Source: an uncultured Burkholderiales bacterium (GTDB lineage Bacteria; Pseudomonadota; Gammaproteobacteria; Burkholderiales; Burkholderiaceae_C). Taken from it: a stretch of 9,783 nucleotides of DNA. Below, piece by piece: positions 1 through 5,575 of this stretch. A program made the position numbers and the translations under genes. Each line of letters begins with the position of its first letter. The stretch's first letter is position 1. Location of the stretch: the NCBI GenBank assembly GCA_903871865.1, contig CAIQIL010000507.1:1-9783 (forward strand), read 5' to 3'. The notes beneath the pieces are model-generated. The model had not been told where the DNA came from, made no database searches, and was given only the letters and a program-made list of their open reading frames with translations.

Positions 1-1134
1 GACGATGTGCATGACATGCGAGTAGCGCTCGATGCCGAAGGCCTCGGTGACCTTGACCGTGCCCGTCTTGGCGATGCGGCCGATGTCGTTGCGCGCCAAG
101 TCGATCAGCATGACGTGCTCGGCGCGTTCCTTCGGGTCGGCCAGCAGTTCGCGCTCGTTGGCCACGTCGGCCTCGGGCGTGGCGCCACGCGGACGCGTGC
201 CAGCGATGGGCCGGATGGTGACGGTTTCGCCGCCCTCGGCGTTCTTCTCCTGGCGCACCAGGATCTCCGGGCTGGAGCCCACGACGTGGTGGTCGCCCAG
301 GTCGTAGTAGTACATGTAGGGGCTGGGGTTGAGCGAACGCAGCGCCCGGTACAGGCTCAGCGGCGAGGCCGTGAAGCGCTTTTCCAGTCGCTGCCCGATC
401 ACCACCTGCATGCAGTCGCCCGCGGCGATGTAGTCCTTGCACTTCAGCACGGCGGCTTCGAAATCGGCCTTGGCGAAATGGCGCTCGACGGGGTGGCGCT
501 CGGCCTCGGGCAGGGCGGCGATCGGCGGCACCGGCACCACGGCGTTGAGCTGCGCCTGCAGCTCGGCGATGCGCGCCACCGCGCGGTCGTAGGCGCCCGC
601 CTGGGCCGGATCGGCATAGACGATCAGGTAGAGGCGGTCGGCCAGGTTGTCGATGACGGCCAGCTCCTCGCACTGCAGCAGCAGGATGTCGGGCGTGCCG
701 ATGCTGGGCGTGTCGGGGCGGCGCGCCAGGCGCGGCTCGATGTGACGCACCGTGTCGTAGCCGAAGTAGCCGGCCAGGCCACCGCAAAAGCGCGGCAGGC
801 CTTGCGGCACAGCAGCCCGGAAGCGCTGCTGGTAAGTGGCGATGAAGTCGAGCGGGTTGGTCTCGTGCGATTCGACCACCACGCCATCGGTGACCACCTC
901 GACGTGGCGACCGGTGGCCCGCAACAGGGTGCGCGCCGGCAGGCCGACGAAGGAGTAGCGACCGAAGCGCTCACCACCCACCACCGACTCCAGCAGGAAG
1001 CTTTGCGGGCGTCCTTGCGTGAGCTTGAGGTAGAGCGACAGCGGGGTGTCGAGGTCGGCCAGGGCCTGGGCGACCAGGGGGATGCGGTTGTGCCCTTGCG
1101 CGGCCAGGGCCTGGAATTCGGTGTGGGTGATCAT
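1..1134 (-). CDS. trpE: Anthranilate synthase component I, N-terminal 378 residues (partial at left edge)
   Basis: The enzyme converts chorismate to anthranilate, the first committed step of tryptophan synthesis, working with the TrpG glutaminase in the cytoplasm. The reading frame is open from ATG 1134 to base 1. The N-terminal domain carries LLES at residues 47-50 followed by GRYSF, the motif that binds feedback-inhibiting tryptophan in this family. The chorismate-binding domain shows VVGSSPEILV (about 285-294), RPIAGTRPRG (308-317) and DLARNDIGR (345-353). Full-length family members are about 500 residues, so roughly 120 C-terminal residues lie outside the window. The start is supported by GGAGG 11 bases upstream and by alignment with known N-termini. 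An attenuator-like leader precedes it, so expression is probably set by tryptophanyl-tRNA supply as well as by enzyme feedback. PabB is the main alternative, but the LLES site and the Trp-containing leader favour TrpE. Confidence 0.96.
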   Translation of the reverse strand, partial: MITHTEFQALAAQGHNRIPLVAQALADLDTPLSLYLKLTQGRPQSFLLESVVGGERFGRYSFVGLPARTLLRATGRHVEVVTDGVVVESHETNPLDFIATYQQRFRAAVPQGLPRFCGGLAGYFGYDTVRHIEPRLARRPDTPSIGTPDILLLQCEELAVIDNLADRLYLIVYADPAQAGAYDRAVARIAELQAQLNAVVPVPPIAALPEAERHPVERHFAKADFEAAVLKCKDYIAAGDCMQVVIGQRLEKRFTASPLSLYRALRSLNPSPYMYYYDLGDHHVVGSSPEILVRQEKNAEGGETVTIRPIAGTRPRGATPEADVANERELLADPKERAEHVMLIDLARNDIGRIAKTGTVKVTEAFGIERYSHVMHIV

Positions 1135-1141
1135 GGTTCGC

Positions 1142-1157
1142 GGGGCCTCCGTGCCCC
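1142..1157 (-). promoter_or_regulatory. Hairpin presenting the trpE ribosome-binding site in its loop
   Basis: On the minus strand GGGGC and GCCCC form a perfect 5-bp stem around the 6-base loop ACGGAG. The GGAG core of the trpE Shine-Dalgarno sequence sits in the loop, and its last G falls in the stem. The start codon follows 7 bases after the stem. The base pairing is visible; any effect on translation is inference. Confidence 0.45.
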
Positions 1158-1200
1158 AGGTGCGTCAGCCAAGGCGCGGCAGGGTGCGCGGCACTGGCAT

Positions 1201-1296
1201 GGAAACAGACAAGGTCGCCGACGGCATGTGCAGGGACACGGCGTGTGCGGCGCGTTCAAGCGGGCCTCAGGGAGGCATCAGGCAGGCATCAGCGAC
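1201..1296 (-). terminator. Candidate trp attenuator stem followed by a U-rich stretch
   Basis: On the minus strand GTCGCTGATG (1287-1296) can pair along 10 bp, with two G-U wobbles, to CGTCGGCGAC (1214-1223). The second arm is followed by CTTGTCTGTTTCC, a broken U-rich stretch. The first arm covers the last two codons and the stop of the leader peptide, starting one base after the second Trp codon. A ribosome stalled there would mask it. The enclosed 63 bases hold a smaller perfect hairpin, GCCTC/GAGGC (1264-1276). The enclosed segment is long and the U tract imperfect, so the exact terminator fold is uncertain. Confidence 0.45.
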
Positions 1297-1354
1297 GCCA
1301 GGGCCAGGCTCCCCGGTCGTGCGCACCTCGGGTCTGTTTGCGTGGGACGAACAT
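1289..1354 (-). CDS. trpL: trp leader peptide (21 residues, Trp-Pro-Trp near the end)
   Basis: A short frame opens with ATG at 1354 and stops with TGA at 1289-1291, upstream of trpE and on the same strand. Its residues 17-19 are Trp-Pro-Trp (codons TGG CCC TGG at 1298-1306), followed by Arg-Arg-stop. Two Trp codons just before the stop, inside a long trpE leader, are the hallmark of a leader peptide whose translation senses charged tRNA-Trp. No Shine-Dalgarno sequence precedes it. The -10 element ends only 6 bases before the ATG, so the transcript probably begins at or beside the start codon, giving a leaderless message. The trpE(G) leader of Sinorhizobium meliloti is organised this way. The peptide is likely a cis-acting sensor; its translation is inferred. 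Confidence 0.72.
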   Translation of the reverse strand: MFVPRKQTRGAHDRGAWPWRR

Positions 1355-1360
1355 GAAATC

Positions 1361-1369
1361 AGTGTAGCA
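1361..1369 (-). promoter_or_regulatory. Extended -10 promoter of the trp leader
   Basis: Minus-strand TGC-TACACT is an extended -10 element (TG, one base, then a 5/6 match to TATAAT). No convincing -35 lies 16-18 bases upstream, which is tolerated by extended -10 promoters. The expected start point, 6-7 bases downstream, falls at the ATG of the leader peptide (1354). Confidence 0.6.
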
Positions 1370-1508
1370 GGGCGAGGGCTGGCACATGTGACCCGGCCAA
1401 GTCACCCAGCCAGGCGGAAATTCGCCCCCATCGTGCGCAAGCATCCCCCTGGAATGGGCGTCGGGATGTTCCTGGGCTTCCCCTCCGGCATCGGGAAAAC
1501 GCAGATGG

Positions 1509-1524
1509 CGTGCAACGCTGCACG
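1509..1524 (+). other. Perfect 6-bp hairpin upstream of the chalcone-isomerase-like gene
   Basis: CGTGCA and TGCACG flank the 4-base loop ACGC, 41 bases before the start at 1566. It could be an operator or a feature of the 5' untranslated region; nothing else identifies its role. The rest of 1370-1565, between this gene and the trp leader promoter, shows no clear promoter or other gene. Confidence 0.25.
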
Positions 1525-1565
1525 GGCAACAATCAATTACCGGTCACTTTCCACAAGAGACAAAC

Positions 1566-2228
1566 ATGCTGCACCAATCGAATCTGCGCGTCCGTGCCGC
1601 AGGCGGGTGTGTCGCCCCCGGCCTGGCCACCCTGTGCATGAGCCTGGGCCTCAGCTTGGTGTTGGGCACCGGCGCACACGCACAGTCCGCCGACACGGTG
1701 GGCGTGCACTACACCCAGGCCATCAAGGTCGAAGGCACCCCGCTGACGCTCAACGGCACAGGCGTGTCTTACCGCGCCGTGGCCAAGCTCTACACCGTGG
1801 GCCTGTACGTGCCGCAGAAGTCGTCCAAGGCCGATGTCATCTTCTCGGCGAACGGCCCCAAGGAGTTGCGCTTCGTGATGCTGCAGGGCATGCGCGTCGA
1901 TGAAATCGGCAAGGTCATCACCAAGGGCATCGAGGCCAACAGTTCACGCGAAGAGTTTTTCCGCCTGATCCCGGCGATCCGGACCATGGGCGAGCAGTTC
2001 TCGCGCATCCGCCGCATGAACGCCAACGACGTGCTGTCGGTGGAGTACGTGCCCAAGCGCGGCACCATGTTCTACGTCAACGGCGCGCCGGTGGGCCTGC
2101 CCATCGAAGACGCCACCTTCTTCCCCGCTGTGCTGCGCGTGTGGCTGGGCAACCACCCGACCACGCAAGACCTGAAAGACGCCCTGCTGGACTTCCGCGC
2201 ACCGCCCGTGCTGGACGCCCTGCTGTGA
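1566..2228 (+). CDS. Secreted chalcone-isomerase-like family protein
   Basis: The 220-residue protein resembles the bacterial chalcone isomerase-like family, which has the plant enzyme's fold but mostly no shown isomerase activity. Residues 1-39 form a signal peptide: basic start (R8, R10), hydrophobic stretch about 18-36 and an AHA cleavage site before Q40, so the mature form is probably periplasmic. Fold-typical segments are GTGVSYRAVAKLYTVGLYVP (about residues 63-82), the KELRF-VMLQGM strand region (about 99-109) and a C-terminal FFPAVLRVWLG (about 186-196) followed by a short helix. The start has only a weak purine-rich stretch (AAGAGA) before it, but the signal peptide begins right there. 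It is transcribed divergently from the trp leader and converges with gph, separated by 13 bases. No cofactor or catalytic residue can be assigned, and flavonoid isomerisation should not be assumed. Confidence 0.82.
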   Translation: MLHQSNLRVRAAGGCVAPGLATLCMSLGLSLVLGTGAHAQSADTVGVHYTQAIKVEGTPLTLNGTGVSYRAVAKLYTVGLYVPQKSSKADVIFSANGPKELRFVMLQGMRVDEIGKVITKGIEANSSREEFFRLIPAIRTMGEQFSRIRRMNANDVLSVEYVPKRGTMFYVNGAPVGLPIEDATFFPAVLRVWLGNHPTTQDLKDALLDFRAPPVLDALL

Positions 2229-2241
2229 TCAGCACTTGAGT

Positions 2242-2973
2242 TCAAGGCCTGAACAAACCGGCCCAGCCCACCTGGTCCAGGCGGTCCACATGGGCCAGCG
2301 CCGGCACCGCCTCGATGGGGTGGCCATGGTTGTAGCCATAGCGCACCAGCAGCACCTCGCAACCAGCGGCACGCGCGGCCTGGGCGTCGTTGCTCGAATC
2401 GCCCACCATCAGCGTGTGCTGGGGTGACACGCCCAGGGCCTCGCAGGTCTTGATCAACGGCAGCGGGTCGGGTTTTTTGCGCGCGAAGGCATCCCCACCG
2501 AGCACATGGGCGAAGTGGCTGCGCAAACCCTTGCGCACCAGCAATTGCTCGGCGAAGGCCGTGGGTTTGTTCGTCAGGCAGGCCAGCGGCACGCCCAGCG
2601 CCGTCAGCTGCGCCAGGCCCTCGGCCACGCCGGGGAACACGTCCGAGTGCTGGCCATTGAGGCGCAGGTAGTGCTGCTCGTAGTGGCGCCAGGCCTCGGG
2701 CACGGCCTCGACGGCCTCGGCCGCGTCATCGGGCAGGCCCCAGGCGTGGGCCAGGCTGCGGCGCAGCAGGTCCTCGGTGCCTTTGCCCACCGTCATCGAC
2801 ACGAAGCCGCGCGCCACCCGCGCGATCTCGATGGGGTTGCAACCCATGTCGGCCAGGGTGTGCTGCAGCACAACGACGAAGTCGCCGAGGGTGTCCACCA
2901 TGGTGCCGTCGAGGTCGATGATGGACGCGCGCAGCGGGTGGGCGGGCGACAGGGCAGGGCGGTCGGCGTTCAT
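2242..2973 (-). CDS. gph: Phosphoglycolate phosphatase (HAD superfamily)
   Basis: The 243-residue cytoplasmic enzyme should hydrolyse 2-phosphoglycolate, salvaging a by-product of DNA repair or of Rubisco oxygenation. All four HAD motifs are present: DLDGT with nucleophile D20 and acid D22, CLTNKP with T134, K167 in KKPDP, and MVGDSSNDA with D192 and D196. The helical cap lies between motifs I and II (about 28-115), as in the Gph group. ATG 2973 is chosen because it places motif I near residue 20, as in homologues. The frame extends upstream to a TTG at 3132, but that extension is low-complexity and unlike the family. No clear Shine-Dalgarno precedes 2973. Other HAD phosphatases are possible, but the trpE neighbourhood commonly carries gph in beta-proteobacteria. 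Confidence 0.88.
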   Translation of the reverse strand: MNADRPALSPAHPLRASIIDLDGTMVDTLGDFVVVLQHTLADMGCNPIEIARVARGFVSMTVGKGTEDLLRRSLAHAWGLPDDAAEAVEAVPEAWRHYEQHYLRLNGQHSDVFPGVAEGLAQLTALGVPLACLTNKPTAFAEQLLVRKGLRSHFAHVLGGDAFARKKPDPLPLIKTCEALGVSPQHTLMVGDSSNDAQAARAAGCEVLLVRYGYNHGHPIEAVPALAHVDRLDQVGWAGLFRP

Positions 2974-3034
2974 GGGGCTTGGCGGGTGTCCGGCAGGGTG
3001 CGAAGACGCCGATTTTCGCCCAAGCGCCCACACC

Positions 3035-3050
3035 CCCCGCGAGCGCGGGG
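3035..3050. repeat. GC-rich perfect palindromic hairpin between gph and the monooxygenase gene
   Basis: CCCCGCG and CGCGGGG form a perfect 7-bp inverted repeat around AG. It sits in the divergent gap between gph (start 2973) and the promoter at 3126, with no T tract on either side. It is therefore unlikely to be a terminator. An operator or a fold in the gph leader RNA are the options. Confidence 0.35.
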
Positions 3051-3125
3051 TGCCGTCGGGATGCGCCGATGACAGAACGCCCCAAACCTTGACGCGCCCA
3101 TGACCCAGATGGGGTATTTCTTCAT

Positions 3126-3154
3126 TTGACAACGCATCTTTTCACATATAAAGT
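3126..3154 (+). promoter_or_regulatory. Sigma-70-type promoter for the flavin monooxygenase
   Basis: A perfect -35 TTGACA (3126-3131) is followed by an AT-rich segment holding TATAAA (3147-3152, spacing 15) or TAAAGT (3149-3154, spacing 17) as -10. The AT-richness stands out in an otherwise GC-rich window. It implies an untranslated leader of about 80 bases before the start at 3243. Confidence 0.65.
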
Positions 3155-3242
3155 CGGCAGCCATTGACCCTCATCAAACCGCAGGCGCCACACGGAGACA
3201 CGCCTGCCCGGCCCACCCGGGCCAGCACACTGGAGTTGCCGC

Positions 3243-4724
3243 ATGTCTGAACACTTTGACGTCGTGATCGTGGGCGCCGGCCTGTCCGGCATTGGCGCCG
3301 CCCGCCACCTCAAGAGCCAGTGCCCCGGCAAGACCTTTGCCATCCTGGAAGGCCGCGACACGCTCGGCGGCACCTGGGACCTGTTCCGCTACCCTGGCAT
3401 CCGCTCCGACTCGGACATGTACACCCTGGGCTACAACTTCAAGCCCTGGACCGAACCCCAGGTCATCGCCGACGGTTCCCGCATCCGCAACTACATCCAG
3501 GAAACTTCGCGCGAGAACGGCATCGACAGCCACATCCGCTACGACAGCAAGGTCGTGTCGGCCGACTGGAACAGCGAGACCGCCGCCTGGACGCTGACCG
3601 TGCAGAAGAAGTCGGGCGAGACGCAGCAGGTCAGCTGCAACTGGCTGATGATGTGCTCCGGCTATTACAACTACGAAGAGGGCTTCACGCCCGACTTCCC
3701 CGGCCGCAACGACTTCAAGGGCCAGGTCATCCACCCGCAGTTCTGGCCCGAGAAGCTCGACTACAGCGGCAAGCGCGTGGTCGTGATCGGCTCCGGCGCC
3801 ACCGCCATCACCCTGATCCCGTCGATGACCGACAAGGCCCAGCACGTGACCATGCTGCAGCGCACGCCCAGCTACGTGATCTCGGTGCCGCAGTTCGACC
3901 CGATGGTGCGCGTGCTGCTGAAGTTCCTGCCCGAGATGACCGTCTACAAGATGAGCCGGGCGCGCAACAACTTCATCACGCAGCTGATCTTCAAGCTCTC
4001 GCGCAAGTACCCCAACGCGGTGCGCAAGTTCCTGCTCAAGCAGGTGCGCATGCAGGTCGGCCCGAACTTCGACATGAAGCACTTCACGCCGCCCTACAAC
4101 CCCTGGGACCAGCGCCTGTGCGCCGTGCCCAATGGCGACATGTTCAAGGTGCTGAAAAAGGGCAAGGCCTCGGTGGTGACCGACCACATCGACCGTTTCA
4201 CCGACAAGGGCATCCTGCTGAAGTCGGGCCAGACGCTGGAAGCCGACATCATCGTGACGGCCACCGGCCTGAACCTGCGCCTGTTCGGCGGCATGACCAT
4301 GTCGGTGGATGGCAAGGCCGTCGAGATGAACAAGCACATCTCGTACAAGGGCCTGATGTTCAACGACATCCCCAATTTCTCGAACACGCTGGGCTACACC
4401 AACGCCTCGTGGACGCTGAAGGCCGACCTGATCGCCGAGTACGTCTGCCGCCTGCTCAAGCACATGGACAAGACGGGCACGCGCATCGCCGTGGCCGAGC
4501 GCAAGGACCCCAACGTCAAGGAAGCGCCGCTGCTGGACATGACCTCGGGCTACGTGGCCCGCGCCGCCGACACCCTGCCCAAGGGCGCCGACCGCGCACC
4601 GTGGAAGCTGTACCAGAACTACGCCTTGGACATGGACCAGCTGCACAACGGCAAGCTGGAAGATGGCGTGATGACCTTCCGCAAGGCGTCTGCTGCGGCC
4701 GTGACCCAGCGCAAGGCCGCCTGA
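3243..4724 (+). CDS. EthA-like FAD/NADPH Baeyer-Villiger monooxygenase
   Basis: The 493-residue protein closely resembles mycobacterial EthA (about 489 residues), which turns ketones into esters and oxidises thioamide and sulfide compounds. FAD binds at GAGLSG (residues 11-16) and GGTWDLFRYPGIRSDSDMY (42-60). The Baeyer-Villiger fingerprint FxGxxxHxxxWP is fully matched at 158-169 (F158, H164, W168, P169). The NADPH Rossmann motif is VVVIGSGATA (179-188), with R207 in MLQRTPSY suited to the 2'-phosphate. ATG-LNLRLFGG (340-350) and NPWDQRLC (286-293) are also typical of the EthA group. GGAG 7 bases before ATG 3243 supports the start. The gene stands alone: no reductase is needed and no adjacent regulator is visible. 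The natural substrate cannot be read from the sequence; detoxification or catabolism of ketones is plausible. Confidence 0.9.
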   Translation: MSEHFDVVIVGAGLSGIGAARHLKSQCPGKTFAILEGRDTLGGTWDLFRYPGIRSDSDMYTLGYNFKPWTEPQVIADGSRIRNYIQETSRENGIDSHIRYDSKVVSADWNSETAAWTLTVQKKSGETQQVSCNWLMMCSGYYNYEEGFTPDFPGRNDFKGQVIHPQFWPEKLDYSGKRVVVIGSGATAITLIPSMTDKAQHVTMLQRTPSYVISVPQFDPMVRVLLKFLPEMTVYKMSRARNNFITQLIFKLSRKYPNAVRKFLLKQVRMQVGPNFDMKHFTPPYNPWDQRLCAVPNGDMFKVLKKGKASVVTDHIDRFTDKGILLKSGQTLEADIIVTATGLNLRLFGGMTMSVDGKAVEMNKHISYKGLMFNDIPNFSNTLGYTNASWTLKADLIAEYVCRLLKHMDKTGTRIAVAERKDPNVKEAPLLDMTSGYVARAADTLPKGADRAPWKLYQNYALDMDQLHNGKLEDGVMTFRKASAAAVTQRKAA

Positions 4725-4753
4725 GCTGTCACACAAACCGGCGACAGGCGCGG

Positions 4754-4759
4754 TACACT
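4754..4759 (+). promoter_or_regulatory. -10 element of the manganese riboswitch transcript
   Basis: TACACT lies 7 bases before the predicted aptamer start at 4767, the right place for transcription to begin just ahead of the riboswitch. No good -35 hexamer is visible at 16-18 bases, so the call rests mainly on position. Confidence 0.45.
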
Positions 4760-4766
4760 CGCGCCC

Positions 4767-4905
4767 GTCACTGGGGAGTAGCCGCTGCCCGCCGCGTGCG
4801 CCCAAGCGCCGCGGCACATGGCTGACGTCAACACACTTGGCCCGCAGGCCATGGCGTCAGCAGCCTCACCGCACCGCGTGCGTGAAGCCTGGCAAGACCT
4901 TTGAC
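4767..4905 (+). ncRNA. yybP-ykoY manganese riboswitch aptamer
   Basis: The class hallmarks are present: the 5' loop GGGGAGTAG (4773-4781), the second metal-site region CGTCAACACACTTGG (4826-4840) and the 3' segment GCAAGACCTTTG (4892-4903), also found at the 3' end of the Lactococcus lactis aptamer. P1 can form between GTCA-CU-GG (4767-4774) and CC-TT-TGAC (4898-4905). One hairpin pairs GCCGCG/CGCGGC and GCGC/GCGC (4791-4815). A second pairs GCTGACG with CGTCAGC (4821-4861) around an inner GGCC/GGCC stem. A third is centred on CGCAC/GTGCG (about 4862-4890). This class senses Mn2+ and usually switches on manganese exporters, matching the next gene. Confidence 0.9.
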
Positions 4906-4955
4906 CACCACGCTGTCGTCCGGGCCGGAGCAGCGTCGTGGTCATCCGTCTTTTT
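4903..4955 (+). terminator. Riboswitch expression platform: intrinsic terminator
   Basis: GACCACcACGCTG (4903-4915) pairs with CAGCGTcGTGGTC (4931-4943), 12 of 13 positions matching, and TCTTTTT follows at 4949-4955. The first three bases of the left arm (4903-4905) are also the end of P1 of the aptamer, so the two folds compete. Manganese binding should stabilise P1 and let transcription run on into the exporter gene at 4973. Confidence 0.75.
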
Positions 4956-4972
4956 CCGGCCTGTGAGTTGCC

Positions 4973-5575
4973 ATGCAAGCCTTCCTCGAACCCCTCACCG
5001 TCTCCACCGGCGTCGTCGCGCTCGCCGAAATCGGGGACAAGACGCAACTGCTGGCCTTCCTGCTGGCCGCGCGCTTCAAGAAGCCCTTGCCCATCATCGC
5101 GGGCATCTTCGTGGCCACGGTGCTCAACCACGGCCTGGCTGGCGCTTTGGGCTCCTGGATCACGGCCCACATCAGCCCCGAGGTGCTGCGCTGGGTGCTG
5201 GGCGCCTCCTTCATCGGCATGGCGGTGTGGACGCTGATTCCCGACGAGATCGAGGACGACGAGGCCCAGGTGGCGCAGCGCTTCGGCGTGTTTGGCGCCA
5301 CGGTGGTGACCTTCTTCCTGGCCGAGATGGGCGACAAGACGCAGATCGCCACGGTGGCCATGGCCGCGCACTACACGCAGCAACTGGCCAGCCCGCTGTG
5401 GGTGATCGTGGGAACCACGCTGGGCATGATGATCGCTGATGTGCCCGCCGTGTTCGTGGGCGACAAGCTGGCGGCGAAAATCCCGATGCGTCTGGTGCAC
5501 GGCATCGCCGCGGGCATCTTCGGTTTGCTGGGCGCCGCCACGCTGATGGGCGCCGGGAAAGGATTCGGGCTGTGA
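4973..5575 (+). CDS. TMEM165/GDT1 (UPF0016) family manganese exporter
   Basis: The 200-residue inner-membrane protein has the two diagnostic ExGDKT motifs, E19-IGDKTQ and E118-MGDKTQ, one in each half of the internally duplicated fold. About six hydrophobic segments are seen (roughly 10-30, 39-60, 70-89, 107-133, 141-162 and 172-195), with a charged cytoplasmic-type linker EIEDDEAQ (92-99). Family members, such as the Mn exporters of Vibrio and cyanobacteria and yeast Gdt1, move Mn2+ or Ca2+ in exchange for protons. Here the manganese riboswitch directly upstream makes Mn2+ efflux the likely role. The start at 4973 follows a weak GTGAG and puts the first motif near residue 19, as in homologues. 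The stop overlaps the GTG start of rcnA by 4 bases, indicating translational coupling. Confidence 0.93.
   Translation: MQAFLEPLTVSTGVVALAEIGDKTQLLAFLLAARFKKPLPIIAGIFVATVLNHGLAGALGSWITAHISPEVLRWVLGASFIGMAVWTLIPDEIEDDEAQVAQRFGVFGATVVTFFLAEMGDKTQIATVAMAAHYTQQLASPLWVIVGTTLGMMIADVPAVFVGDKLAAKIPMRLVHGIAAGIFGLLGAATLMGAGKGFGL

Noticed and set aside
7..1356. 449-codon open frame on the plus strand across trpE
   Set aside because: It is a shadow of trpE: low-complexity, His/Gly/Arg-rich and without any family motif, while the minus strand encodes a clear TrpE.
1046..1903. 285-codon plus-strand frame running from trpE through the leader into the chalcone-isomerase-like gene
   Set aside because: It overlaps two real genes in other frames and has no coherent protein features.
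2229..2241. Possible bidirectional terminator between the converging chalcone-isomerase-like gene and gph
   Set aside because: Only 13 bases separate the stops and no stem with a T tract could be found.
2974..3132. Extension of gph to a TTG start at 3132
   Set aside because: The extra 53 residues are unlike the family and would span the GC palindrome. ATG 2973 gives the usual distance to HAD motif I.
3174..4817. 547-codon open frame on the minus strand across the monooxygenase
   Set aside because: It is antisense to a gene with complete FAD, NADPH and Baeyer-Villiger motifs, and its own translation resembles nothing. High GC leaves such antisense frames open.
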